From positions 744,001 to 808,000 of the forward strand of contig CAWCSA010000023.1 in NCBI GenBank assembly GCA_963798015.1: DNA of 64,000 nucleotides, in the 5' to 3' direction. Below, one piece after another: positions 53,918 to 61,612 of the stretch. Under the pieces are notes generated by a model. That model saw only the letters and a program-made list of their open reading frames with translations, ran no database searches and was not told the origin of the DNA. Within the stretch, counting starts at the first letter, position 1; every line of letters starts with the position of its first letter. This DNA is from Roseiarcus sp963798015. Its GTDB lineage: Bacteria > Pseudomonadota > Alphaproteobacteria > Rhizobiales > Beijerinckiaceae. A program made the position numbers and the translations under genes.

Positions 53918-53933
53918 ATGACTGAGCAGTCAT
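53918..53933. promoter_or_regulatory. Palindrome between the DeoR-type regulator and the glpD-like gene
   Basis: ATGACT-GAGC-AGTCAT is a perfect inverted repeat centred in the divergent intergenic region. Its half-site resembles the arms of the repeat at 52999-53038. It is a candidate DeoR/GlpR operator by position and shared sequence. Confidence 0.45.
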
Positions 53934-53987
53934 ACCTATGAAATTAGCTTATCAAATACGACCGCTCGGTCATCGCCACCAACGACG

Positions 53988-54384
53988 TTCGATGTCGCCG
54001 TAATCGGAGCGGGGGTGGTCGGGTGCGCAATCTTCCGCGAATTCGTGCTGGCGGTAGCACGGACGATCATCCTTGAGCGGGACGCGGACTTTCTCAACGG
54101 CGCGAGTAAGGGCAACAGCGGGTTGCTGCATACGGGTTTTGACACTCAACCCGGAACTCTCGAGGCGAAATGTTGGCAAGGCCGGCTATCGGAAGTATCG
54201 TGAGCTTCACGAGCGGTTGAATCTTCCATTGCGAAAGACCGGCGCCACGGTCATCGCATGGACGGAAGACGAGGTCGCGAAGCTGCCGGCAATGCCGCCG
54301 GTCAGACGATCGCGATGCGGCGGATCAACGCGCTTCCCGAGCGGCGTCTCAGCCTGACGGTCCCCGGCGAGCGCTTGCGCGGGC
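53988..54384 (+). pseudogene. FAD-dependent glycerol-3-phosphate dehydrogenase-like gene, N-terminal fragment
   Basis: It begins FDVAVIGAGVVGCAIFREF, the FAD-binding Rossmann motif, then IILERDADFLNGASKGNSGLLHTGFD, typical of GlpD-like oxidases. After a shift near 54180 it continues GYRKYRELHERLNLPLRKTG and VIAWTEDEVAKLPA. The family similarity ends near 54290 and an IS21 element begins at 54385. Neither a start codon nor the rest of the gene remains. The last about 90 bases before the element (RINALPERRLSLTVPGERL in one frame) are not recognised. Confidence 0.75.
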
Positions 54385-54571
54385 TGTCGATTTCCGCTGA
54401 GATTTGACCCGGGGTTTCCATTGAGAACTGACCCGGCTTGATGATGGTTTCGGGTTCAGGCGTTCGTCAAGTTCCGAGATTTCTCCTTTGCGGGTTTGGC
54501 GGCATTCGCCGAGCTGTTTTTGAAGCGGAAGCTGTCGTTTCCGGTTTCGAGGATGTGGCAGCGGTAGGTAA

Positions 54572-55733
54572 TACCAAAGGCCCCGCCGGCTGACTCACGG
54601 GGGGATTCCCGAATCGGGTCTGGTCTGATTCAAGGCGGCATGGAGGATTGGGCCATGCGGTCAGCGGTGAGGTTGCGAGAGGACTACTCGGTCGAGGAGA
54701 TTCGGGGTTTGGCCCGGCGGTCGAAGACCGTCAACCAGAGCCGTCGGCTTCTGTCACTGGCTGCGGTTCGGGATGGAATGGATCGCGGGTCGGCGGCGAA
54801 GATCGGCGGCATGGATCGCCAGACGCTGCGCGATTGGGTCCATCGCTTCAACGCGTCGGGGCCGGAGGGCCTGATCGACAACTGGACGGATGGCCCCAAG
54901 CCGCGCCTGTCGGAAGAGCAGATGGCGGCGTTTTCGCAGATCGTGGAAGCCGGCCCGGATCGGGCAAAAGACGGGGTCGTGCGCTGGCGGCGGGTCGATC
55001 TCAAGCGGGTCATCGCCGAGCGGTTCGGCGTCGACTTTCATCCCCGCTATGTCGGGAAACTCCTGCACAAGATCGGCTTCTCGCACATAAGCGCAAGGCC
55101 GCGTCATCCGGCGCAGGACGAGCGGATCGTCGAGGCTTTCAAAAAAACTTTCCGCGCGCGCTGACGGCTCATCTCGAAGGCCTGCCCGAGGCGACGCCGG
55201 TCGAAATCTGGTTCCAGGATGAGGCCCGAATTGGCCAGAAGAACGGCCTTGTCCGCCAATGGGCGAGGCGCGGAACGCGACCGCGACAGCCCGCCGATCA
55301 GCGCTACGCCAACGCCTATCTGTTCGGCGCGATCTGCCCGGCGCGGGGCGTCGGAGCCGCCTTGGCGTTGCCCTACGCCGACACCGAGATGATGCAGCTT
55401 CACCTCGACGAAATCGCGCGCAACATCGCTCCGGGCGCCCACGCCGCGCTGCTGCTGGACCGGGCCGGATGGCACATCACGGGCAAGCTCGACATGCCCG
55501 AAAACATCACGCCGATCTTCCTGCCTTCCCGCGCTCCGGAACTGAACCCGGTCGAGAACGTCTGGCAGTATGTGCGCCAGAACTGGCTCTCCAACACCGT
55601 CTTCGAAAACTACGACGCCATCGTCGACGCCGCCTGCAACGCATGGCGCAATCTCATCACCGATCCCGAACGCGTCACATCCATCGGAATGCCAGACTGG
55701 GCCCACATCGGTCGGTCGTTATGACCTTTGGTA
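54572..55733 (+). mobile_element. IS630-family insertion sequence nested in istB
   Basis: Exact terminal inverted repeats TACCAAAGG at 54572 and 55733 are flanked on both sides by TAA, consistent with the TA target duplication of IS630/Tc1 elements. It is read on the plus strand, opposite to its IS21 host. Confidence 0.88.
54655..55724 (+). CDS. IS630-family transposase, frame change at an A7 run
   Basis: The first part encodes MRSAVRLREDYSVEEIRGLA, a helix-turn-helix (GMDRQTLRDWVHRFNASGPEG), DGVVRWRRVDLKRVI and HISARPRHP, up to a run of seven A at 55141-55147. The second part, in the -1 frame, contains the catalytic DDE domain: VEIWFQDEARIGQKNGL, ALLLDRAGWH and LPSRAPELNPVENVWQYVRQ. Relatives read through as AFKKNFPRAL, which needs eight A. 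The change could be a sequencing error, a real deletion, or slippage on the A-run; the rest looks intact. Confidence 0.82.
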
Positions 55734-56404
55734 TAAGACGATCGAGCAGCGCGGTCGTCATCTTCGGGTCGCCGAACACGGTGGCCCACTCGCCGAAGCT
55801 GAGATTGGTCGTGATGATGACGCTGGTGCGCTCGTAGAGCTTGCTCAGCAGATGGAAGAGCAATGCCCCGCCGGAGGCGCTGAACGGCAGGTAGCCGAGT
55901 TCGTCGAGGATGACGAGATCGGAATGGGTGAGCCGCGCCGCGATCTGGCCGGGTTTGCCCTGAAGCTTCTCTTGTTCGAGAGCGTTGACGAGTTCGACCG
56001 TGGAGAAGAACCGGACGCGCTTGCGGTGATGCTCGATGGCCTGGACGCCGATCGCCGTAGCGAGATGCGTCTTACCCGTGCCGGGGCCGCCGACCAGGAC
56101 GACATTGTGAGTATCTTCCAGGAACTCGCAACGATGGAGTTGTCGTACGAGCGCCTCGTTGACCTCGCTGCTGGCGAAGTCGAACCCGGCGAGGTCGCGA
56201 TACGTCGGAAAGCGCGCCGCCTTGAGCTGGTAGGCCGTTGATCTGACCTCTCTGTCGGCCGTCTCCGCTTTCAGAAGCTGCGACAGGATCGGCAAAGCGG
56301 CTTCGAAGGCCGGGGAGCCTTGCTCGGTCAACTCGCCGACCGCCTGAGCCATGCCATGCATTTTGAGGCTGCGTAGCATGATGGTGATCGCGCCAGCGGC
56401 GGGA

Positions 56405-57970
56405 TTATGACGCATGGCGCGCCTCCCGGACTTTGCGCAGTGCATCGTAGCGTTCGACGTTGGCCTGCGGCTCGGTGGTGAGCGTCAAAGCATTGGGCGG
56501 CTTTACGGCTGGTGGGTCGATCGGCTTGCCGTCGATCAATCGGTGCAGCACGTTCAGGATATGCGTCTTGGTTGGGGCGCCTGCCTCCAATGCGAGTTCG
56601 ACGGCAGTGAGCACGGCCTGCTCGTCGTGCTGGAGGACGAGAGCCAGAATCTCGACCATCTCGCGGTCGCCGCCGGGCGTCTTGAGCATGCGCTGCTGCA
56701 GAGTTCGGAAGGCGGGCGGGAGTTCGGCGAACGGCGCGCCGTTGCGGAGTGCGCCTGGTTTGCGTTGAATGACCGCCAGATAGTGCCGCCAATCGAAAAC
56801 GGTCGTCGTACTCGTTCGTTCGTGAGAGCGGGCAAAGACTCGGCGGTGTTCGCAGATGATCTGCCCCTCGGCGGCGACGACAATCCGCTCGGGATAGACC
56901 CGCACGCTGACCGGGCGATTGGCGAAGGACGCCGGCACGCTATAGCGATTGCGGTCCAGATGGATCAGGCACGTCGGCGAGACGCGCTTGGCGTATTCGA
57001 CAAAACCGTCGAATAGCCTGGGAAGCGGCATCAGATGTTGGGCTTCTTCAGACCAGGCGTCAGAGATCATGCCAGGATGCGACCCGTGTGGGGTCTGCGC
57101 CCAAAGCTCCCGGCAGCGCGTCTCCAGCCAGTCGTTTAGCGCCGCCAAGGAGGGGAAGCTGGGCGCCGGCTGCCAGAGCCGATGGCGAGCATCCTGGACG
57201 TTCTTCTCGATCTGCCCTTTCTCCCACCCGGAGGCCGGGTTGCAGAAGTCGGCTTCGAACAGAAAGTGGCTGACCATCGCCGAGAACCGCGCGTTGACCT
57301 GGCGTTCCTTCCCACGCCCGATCTTGTCGACGGCGGTTCGCATATTGTCGTAGATGCCGCGCCGCGGCACGCCGCCCAGCACGCGGAAGGCGTGATTATG
57401 CGAGTCGAACAGCATCTCGTGGGTCTGCTGCGGGTAGGCGCGGAGAATGAAGACGCGGCTATAGGAGAGCTTGAAGTGAGCGACCTGCAATTTGGTCCGC
57501 TCGCCGGCAATGACCGCCCAATCCTCTGACCAATCGAACTGGAATGCCTCGCCAGGCAGGAATGCCAGCGGCACGAACACGCCACGGCCAGTCGTCTTCT
57601 GCTCTCGCTGCCGGGCTGCCTTCCAGTCGCGCGCGAAAGCCGCCACGCGATTGTACGAGCCGTCGTAGCCGAGGGCGGCTAGATCAGCGTGCAATTGCTT
57701 GACGGTCCGCTTCTGCTTTCGCGACTTCCCCGCCTCCTGCCGCAGCATCTGCGACAGCTTGTCGGCGTGTGGGTCCAGCCTGCTCGGCCGATCTGGGACG
57801 GCAAACTTCGGTTCGACGCTGTCCGAACGCAGGTACTTGCGGACCGTGTTCCTCGACAGCCCAGTGCGTCGAGATATCTCTCGGATCGAGAAATGATCTC
57901 GATAATGCCAACGTCGGATGACGCTCAATAACTCCATGTCGATCACTCCGATGCCCCCCGCGTAGGTCAA
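56405..57970 (-). CDS. istA: IS21-family transposase IstA
   Basis: A 521-residue integrase-fold protein. An N-terminal helix-turn-helix (HFSIREISRRTGLSRNTVRKYL) is near 20-40. The DDE catalytic core has FQFDWSEDWAVIAGER (first Asp near 143), ESMLFDSHNHAFRVLGGVPRRGIYDNMRTAVDKIG (second Asp region), and ASGWEKGQIEKNVQDAR (Glu near 250). A basic C-terminus binds DNA. It appears uninterrupted. The stop overlaps the istB start, the usual IS21 arrangement. Confidence 0.93.
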   Translation of the reverse strand: MTYAGGIGVIDMELLSVIRRWHYRDHFSIREISRRTGLSRNTVRKYLRSDSVEPKFAVPDRPSRLDPHADKLSQMLRQEAGKSRKQKRTVKQLHADLAALGYDGSYNRVAAFARDWKAARQREQKTTGRGVFVPLAFLPGEAFQFDWSEDWAVIAGERTKLQVAHFKLSYSRVFILRAYPQQTHEMLFDSHNHAFRVLGGVPRRGIYDNMRTAVDKIGRGKERQVNARFSAMVSHFLFEADFCNPASGWEKGQIEKNVQDARHRLWQPAPSFPSLAALNDWLETRCRELWAQTPHGSHPGMISDAWSEEAQHLMPLPRLFDGFVEYAKRVSPTCLIHLDRNRYSVPASFANRPVSVRVYPERIVVAAEGQIICEHRRVFARSHERTSTTTVFDWRHYLAVIQRKPGALRNGAPFAELPPAFRTLQQRMLKTPGGDREMVEILALVLQHDEQAVLTAVELALEAGAPTKTHILNVLHRLIDGKPIDPPAVKPPNALTLTTEPQANVERYDALRKVREARHAS

Positions 57971-58049
57971 GGGGGCGAGGTTCGAACATGGGTCAGTTCT
58001 CGGTGGAAAAACCCGTGCTGCCCGGGTCAGCTCTCAGTGGAAATCAACA

Positions 58050-58323
58050 CCTTCGGGCCAATCACTGCGCGCTGGTAAATTATGGGCGCCGCCGCCATAA
58101 AGGCCTGCCCATTTCAACCGCCTTCGTCGAGAGCGCGGTCAACGAGATCGTGTCAAAGCGCATGATCAAGAAACAGCAGATGCGGTGGAACAGGTGGACT
58201 GTGCAACCCTTCCTTGACGTGCGCACGGCGGTTCTCAACGGAACGCTGCAGGGTTCATTCAAGCGGCGCTACCCAGCTTTCCGGATGGGCCATGACAATC
58301 ATATTGCGCAGCTCGCCGCGTGA
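58050..58323 (+). pseudogene. ISKra4-family transposase, C-terminal fragment
   Basis: Directly after the IS21 end the plus strand encodes ALVNYGRRRHKGLPISTAFVE, then AVNEIVSKRMIKKQQMRW, PFLDVRTAVLNGTLQGSF and a stop at 58323. This is the last about 90 residues of an ISKra4-type transposase. The N-terminal part is missing, replaced by the IS21 element. Its outer end abuts the truncated DUF4011 gene, so this older element probably cut that gene. Confidence 0.8.
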
Positions 58324-58332
58324 GACACCCCA

Positions 58333-59766
58333 CTATCTTGCATGCTCTCGTTCTGCTGCGCTGAGGCCGCCATAGATTCTGACGATCTCGACCACGGAGG
58401 CTTCCTGCTCGCGCGACAACGCAGTGATGGCGTCGGAATCGAGGCTCGGCGGGGGGCGTCCTGTGCCGAGAAAAAGCGATTGCCGTCCAAGAACGGAATA
58501 AGGAGTCTCCCCGCTCGTCCCGATTTGACGATGAAGCAGGTTGCCCAAGGCGTTCAACCGGTCCCGCGCCTCCTTAAGCGCGGTCGGCGGGCCAGGGATA
58601 TTTGGCGTTGCCGTAGCTTGCGACAAGGTCCGAGCGATCTCGCCGAGCGTCGACTTCTTGTTGGCGGTCTTTGAGTGTAGCTCCAGGCAGACATCGCGCA
58701 GCCCCGACTTGACGAGACGTTCGTACACAACTGACAGCGCAGCCATCTTTTCAGCGAGGAATAGCACTCGCTTTCCCTCGCTCGCCGCAGCGGCGATGAT
58801 GTTGGTGATGGTCTGCGACTTTCCGGTTCCGGGCGGACCCTGGACGACGAGATTGCGGCCGCGCCGCGCCTCCTCGATCACGGTCGCCTGAGAGGCGTCG
58901 GCGTCGACCACATGAAAAAGCTTCTCCGGCGGGAGAACTTCGTCCAGGCGATCCTCAGGGCGGAGCGCCGGCTCTTCGCCCTCAAAACCTTCATAGAGGA
59001 GCCCGCGCGTCAGACGGTGGGTTGCAAGCGCGTCCTCCGGCCAGGCGTCAACCGCGAGGTCCCGATACATGAGGAGCTTGTTGAAGCTGAAGAAGCCAAG
59101 ATGGATCGCGTCCGAATCGATCTTCCATCGCTTGCGCGACGCGGTAGCGGTCGACACTGCAGCGAAATAATCCGAAGGCCGCCACTCCTCCTCGACATCA
59201 AGCTCGGGAAGATCGATGCCGAAATCGTCGTGCAGCCTCTGTTGAAGCGGCAGGTTCGTAAGGATGTCGTCCTGGCGGCGCCGGAGCTCATAAGAAGACG
59301 TTCGTAAGTTCCGGACGAGTTCCACGGGGAGAAGGACGAGCGGAGCCTCCCGGGCTGTGCTCGACGATTCGTCTTCGAACCACGTCAAGAAACCGAGAGC
59401 GAGATAGAGGATATTGACGCCCGACTCTTCCTCGGCGGTCTGTGCCTCGCGAGCGATTTTGAGGAGTTTCTTTTGCAGCGCCTCCGGCTCAAGTCGGGTT
59501 TGCAAAGCATCCGCACCGTCCTGAGCCCCGGGGAGCGCAAGTGCGTTCGATCCTTCCACTTCGCTCGTGCGCCCCGGTCGGGCGGGTAGGAAGGGCGTAA
59601 GCGCTCCGCCCGCCAGGAGTTCATAGACATCGTCCGACCGCGCATCTGCTACGTTGAGAACATTGCCACGCGTGCTGGCTCGGTTGACGTGCACGAGGCG
59701 GTTGCGCGTGCCCGTCTCAACCAGTCTTCGGCGGGTTTCGTCGTGAGCCGTTTTGTCCTTGACCAT
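58333..59766 (-). pseudogene. DUF4011/helicase (Hhe-like defence) protein, N-terminal part only
   Basis: About 477 residues from ATG 59766. The DUF4011 domain is at about 1-300 (DETRRRLVETGTRNRLVHVNR; LYLALGFLTWFEDESS; APLVLLPVEL). The start of an SF1 helicase follows: VIEEARRGRNLVVQGPPGTGKSQTITNII (Walker A near 325) and GKRVLFLAEKMAALSVVYERL. The open frame ends at a TAG that touches the ISKra4 fragment. Full-length relatives have over 1500 residues, adding the rest of the helicase, a Vsr/DUF559-type nuclease and DUF3320; this fusion was reported as the anti-phage system Hhe. As truncated it should be inactive. Confidence 0.8.
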
Positions 59767-59999
59767 GTCAGTCAAGATCACCCCTATTGGTCCCAGACAA
59801 TATTTGTTACTCTGCAAAATCAGGACCGAGATCCCAATCGATCAATATGATGCGGGGAGCCGTCCGGAACGCGCCACAATGGAATAGGGACGATTCGCCG
59901 CAGCGGCGTCGGCTATCTCCGCGCTCGTTCCACGAAACTTGACCCATTTCCGCCCAGCTCATACGACCGCTTTATGCCGCTGACGGAATGATCTTGCAG

Positions 60000-60017
60000 T
60001 ATTCCCTTGGTGGAATA
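60000..60017. promoter_or_regulatory. Inverted repeat upstream of higB, probable HigA operator
   Basis: TATTCC-N6-GGAATA is a perfect 6+6 inverted repeat 17 bases before the higB start codon. HigA antitoxins bind such sites and repress their operon. Assigned by position and symmetry. Confidence 0.55.
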
Positions 60018-60034
60018 TATTGGGCTGGCCCCGA

Positions 60035-60394
60035 ATGAGTTGGAATGTCGAATTCACCGACGAATTCGGCGGCTGGTACCAAGGGCTGGTCGACGTCGTC
60101 CAGGACGACATCGACCGGGTGGTTGGGCTTCTGGAGGCCAAGGGTCCCCAGCTTCCCTTCCCCTACTCCTCCGGGATCGAGGGGTCTCGACATACGCATA
60201 TGCGGGAGCTTCGGATTCAAAGCGGCGGTGAGCCGCACCGCGTGTTCTATGCCTTTGACCCGCGCCGGACTGCCATTCTGCTGATCGGCGGCAATAAGGT
60301 TGGGGACAAGCGGTTTTACGAAACCATGATCCCGATAGCCGACCAACTTTATGACGAATACCTGGCGGAGCTTCGAAAGGAAGGGTTGCTATGA
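60035..60394 (+). CDS. higB: HigB/RelE-family toxin (Gp49-like)
   Basis: A 119-residue protein of the phage-derived Gp49/HigB group: WNVEFTDEFGGWYQGL, HMRELRIQSGGEPHRVFYAFDPRRTAILLIGGNK, RFYETMIPIADQLYDEYL. The conserved basic residues of the RelE fold (R-E-L-R and the R/K near the end) are present. Members cut mRNA at ribosomes. ATG at 60035 fits the domain; a TTG or ATG further upstream is possible. The stop overlaps the antitoxin start (ATGA). Confidence 0.9.
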   Translation: MSWNVEFTDEFGGWYQGLVDVVQDDIDRVVGLLEAKGPQLPFPYSSGIEGSRHTHMRELRIQSGGEPHRVFYAFDPRRTAILLIGGNKVGDKRFYETMIPIADQLYDEYLAELRKEGLL

Positions 60395-60726
60395 CCGGAC
60401 ACCGCTCATTCAAGGAACTCCGCAGAGCCATGTCGCCGGAGCGCCAGGCGCGCAACGCCGAAGCAACCAAGGGCCTACTGCGCCAGATGGCGCTCCGCGA
60501 ACTCCGTCAGGTCCGGGGTAGGGCTCAGGCTGATCTCGCGCAAGACCTGCATGTCGGACAGCCGGCCGTTGCGAAGATGGAACAGCGGGCGGACATGTAT
60601 GTCAGCAACCTCCGCCGCTATATCGAGGCGCTCGGCGGCACGCTCGAGATCACCGCCCGCTTCCCGGACGCAGACGTGACGATCACGAATTTCAGCGAAC
60701 TTGGCCGGGGAGAACAGCCGTCCTGA
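60391..60726 (+). CDS. higA: HigA/XRE-family antitoxin
   Basis: A 111-residue protein with an XRE helix-turn-helix (LRELRQVRGRAQADLAQDLHVGQPAVAKMEQR) at about 40-72, then YVSNLRRYIEALGGTLEITARFPDADVTI, which is typical for antitoxins of HigB/Gp49 toxins. It is coupled to the toxin by ATGA. This is the only fully intact toxin-antitoxin pair of the window and sits inside the broken defence region, where it may help hold the DNA in place. Confidence 0.92.
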   Translation: MTGHRSFKELRRAMSPERQARNAEATKGLLRQMALRELRQVRGRAQADLAQDLHVGQPAVAKMEQRADMYVSNLRRYIEALGGTLEITARFPDADVTITNFSELGRGEQPS

Positions 60727-60990
60727 GCGCTGCCGGACGATCACAACCTCCGTCGGCTTGACGATTTCGAGCCTGGAGCACGCCCACCTGGCGACGGTGG
60801 CGGCGACCTGACGGGCGTTGTAGCTCCCGTGGGCGGAGACGACATCCAGCAACGGAAAGCGCCCTCGCTCCTGTTCAGAACGAAGGCCGCCCACCGCGAT
60901 CCTGCACGTCAGCGGATTGGACGACCCCGCGCATCGCCAGTCCCTCGGCATTGACGAGCGCGTGAATAAGCCGTGCGCTGGACACAGCTT
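60727..60990 (-). pseudogene. IS5-family transposase, internal fragment
   Basis: The minus strand encodes LIHALVNAEGLAMRGVV in one frame and, further on, PLLDVVSAHGSYNARQVAATVARWACSRLEIVKPTE in another, both characteristic of IS5-family DDE transposases (the catalytic middle and the segment before the final Glu). No start, end or inverted repeats remain. Confidence 0.6.
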
Positions 60991-61199
60991 TTCGATCCAT
61001 CGACAATGACAACGCCCGATACATAAACTGTCATCAACGAAGGAACACTAGGCCGCTCTGCCATGAGCCAGATTGCCGTCAAGTCTTCCGCGGCGTGCGC
61101 GCGTTTCCGTCGCGCCGAGGTGTGGCTCGAAGGCCGCGACTGGTCTGCCTTGAAGTGATCATCCGTATGTTGGTCGAGGAATTTTTTGGAGATGGAGCG

Positions 61200-61601
61200 A
61201 TGGGCATCAAGCGCACAAGCGGAGGAGATCGTCGCAAGTTGCGTAGGTTGATGTCCTGACGGGTCAGGGCAAGTCGATCGCCGAGGCGGTGAAGACGATC
61301 TCGGTGACGGAGACGACTTACTTCCGCTGGCGGGCGGAGTATGGCGGTCTGAAGAGCGACCAGGTGAGGCGTCTGAAGGATTTGGAACTGGAGAATACGC
61401 GGCTCCGGCGAGCGGTGTCGGACCTCACCTTGGACAAGCTGATCCTGACGGAGGCGGCCCGGGGAAACTTCAAGCCGCCGTCGCCGGGGCTGCGTGGACA
61501 AGGTCAAGGCCGAGCTGAGGGTGTCGGAGCGTCGCGCGTGCGCGGTGCTCCGGCAACCCCGGTCCACCCAGCGCAAGCCCGCCCGCGGCCGCGATGACGA
61601 G
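61200..61601 (+). pseudogene. IS3-family transposase, OrfA and start of OrfB
   Basis: ATG at 61200 gives MGIKRTSGGDRRKL, then a shift is needed to reach VLTGQGKSIAEAVKTISVTETTYFRWRAEYGGLKSDQVRRLKDLELENTRLRRAVSD with the OrfA leucine-zipper pattern, ending near 61470 (LTEAARGNF). OrfB starts VDKVKAELRVSERRACAVLRQPRSTQRK and breaks off at about 61601, where the AddB-like sequence begins. Confidence 0.78.
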
Positions 61602-61612
61602 TTGGGGACCCC

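Larger units (their letters stand above)
54456..56415 (-). pseudogene. istB: IstB ATPase gene of IS21, split by IS630
   Basis: The 5' part (56415 down to about 55734) encodes a complete AAA+ core: VVLVGGPGTGKTHLATAI (Walker A), LVILDELGYLPFSASGGALLFHLLS (Walker B), TSVIITTNLSFGEWATVFGD and KMTTALLDRL. The 3' part lies beyond the IS630 element at 54571-54456 and continues as YRCHILETGNDSFRFKNSS and a basic tail to the stop at 54456. The insertion replaces the last about 40 residues, so transposition helper function is probably impaired. Its ATG overlaps the istA stop. Confidence 0.88.
54385..58049 (-). mobile_element. IS21-family insertion sequence, interrupted by an IS630 element
   Basis: The ends match each other: left TGTCGATTTCCGCTGAG followed by TTGACCCGG and a second CCATTGAGAACTGACCC. 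Right, read inward from 58049, TGTTGATTTCCACTGAG followed by CTGACCCGG and CCACCGAGAACTGACCC. Such TG...CA ends with repeated inner motifs are typical of IS21. It carries istA and istB on the minus strand, and istB is split by the IS630 insertion at 54572-55733. It separates a glpD-like fragment on the left from an ISKra4 tail on the right. Confidence 0.88.

Noticed and set aside
59818..59999. A gene between the DUF4011 fragment and higB
   Set aside because: No frame with a credible start or family similarity; it most likely holds the two divergent promoters.
60475..60951. A 158-codon minus-strand frame opposite higA
   Set aside because: Only its first part, outside higA, resembles a protein (an IS5 transposase scrap); the rest is the mirror of the antitoxin gene.
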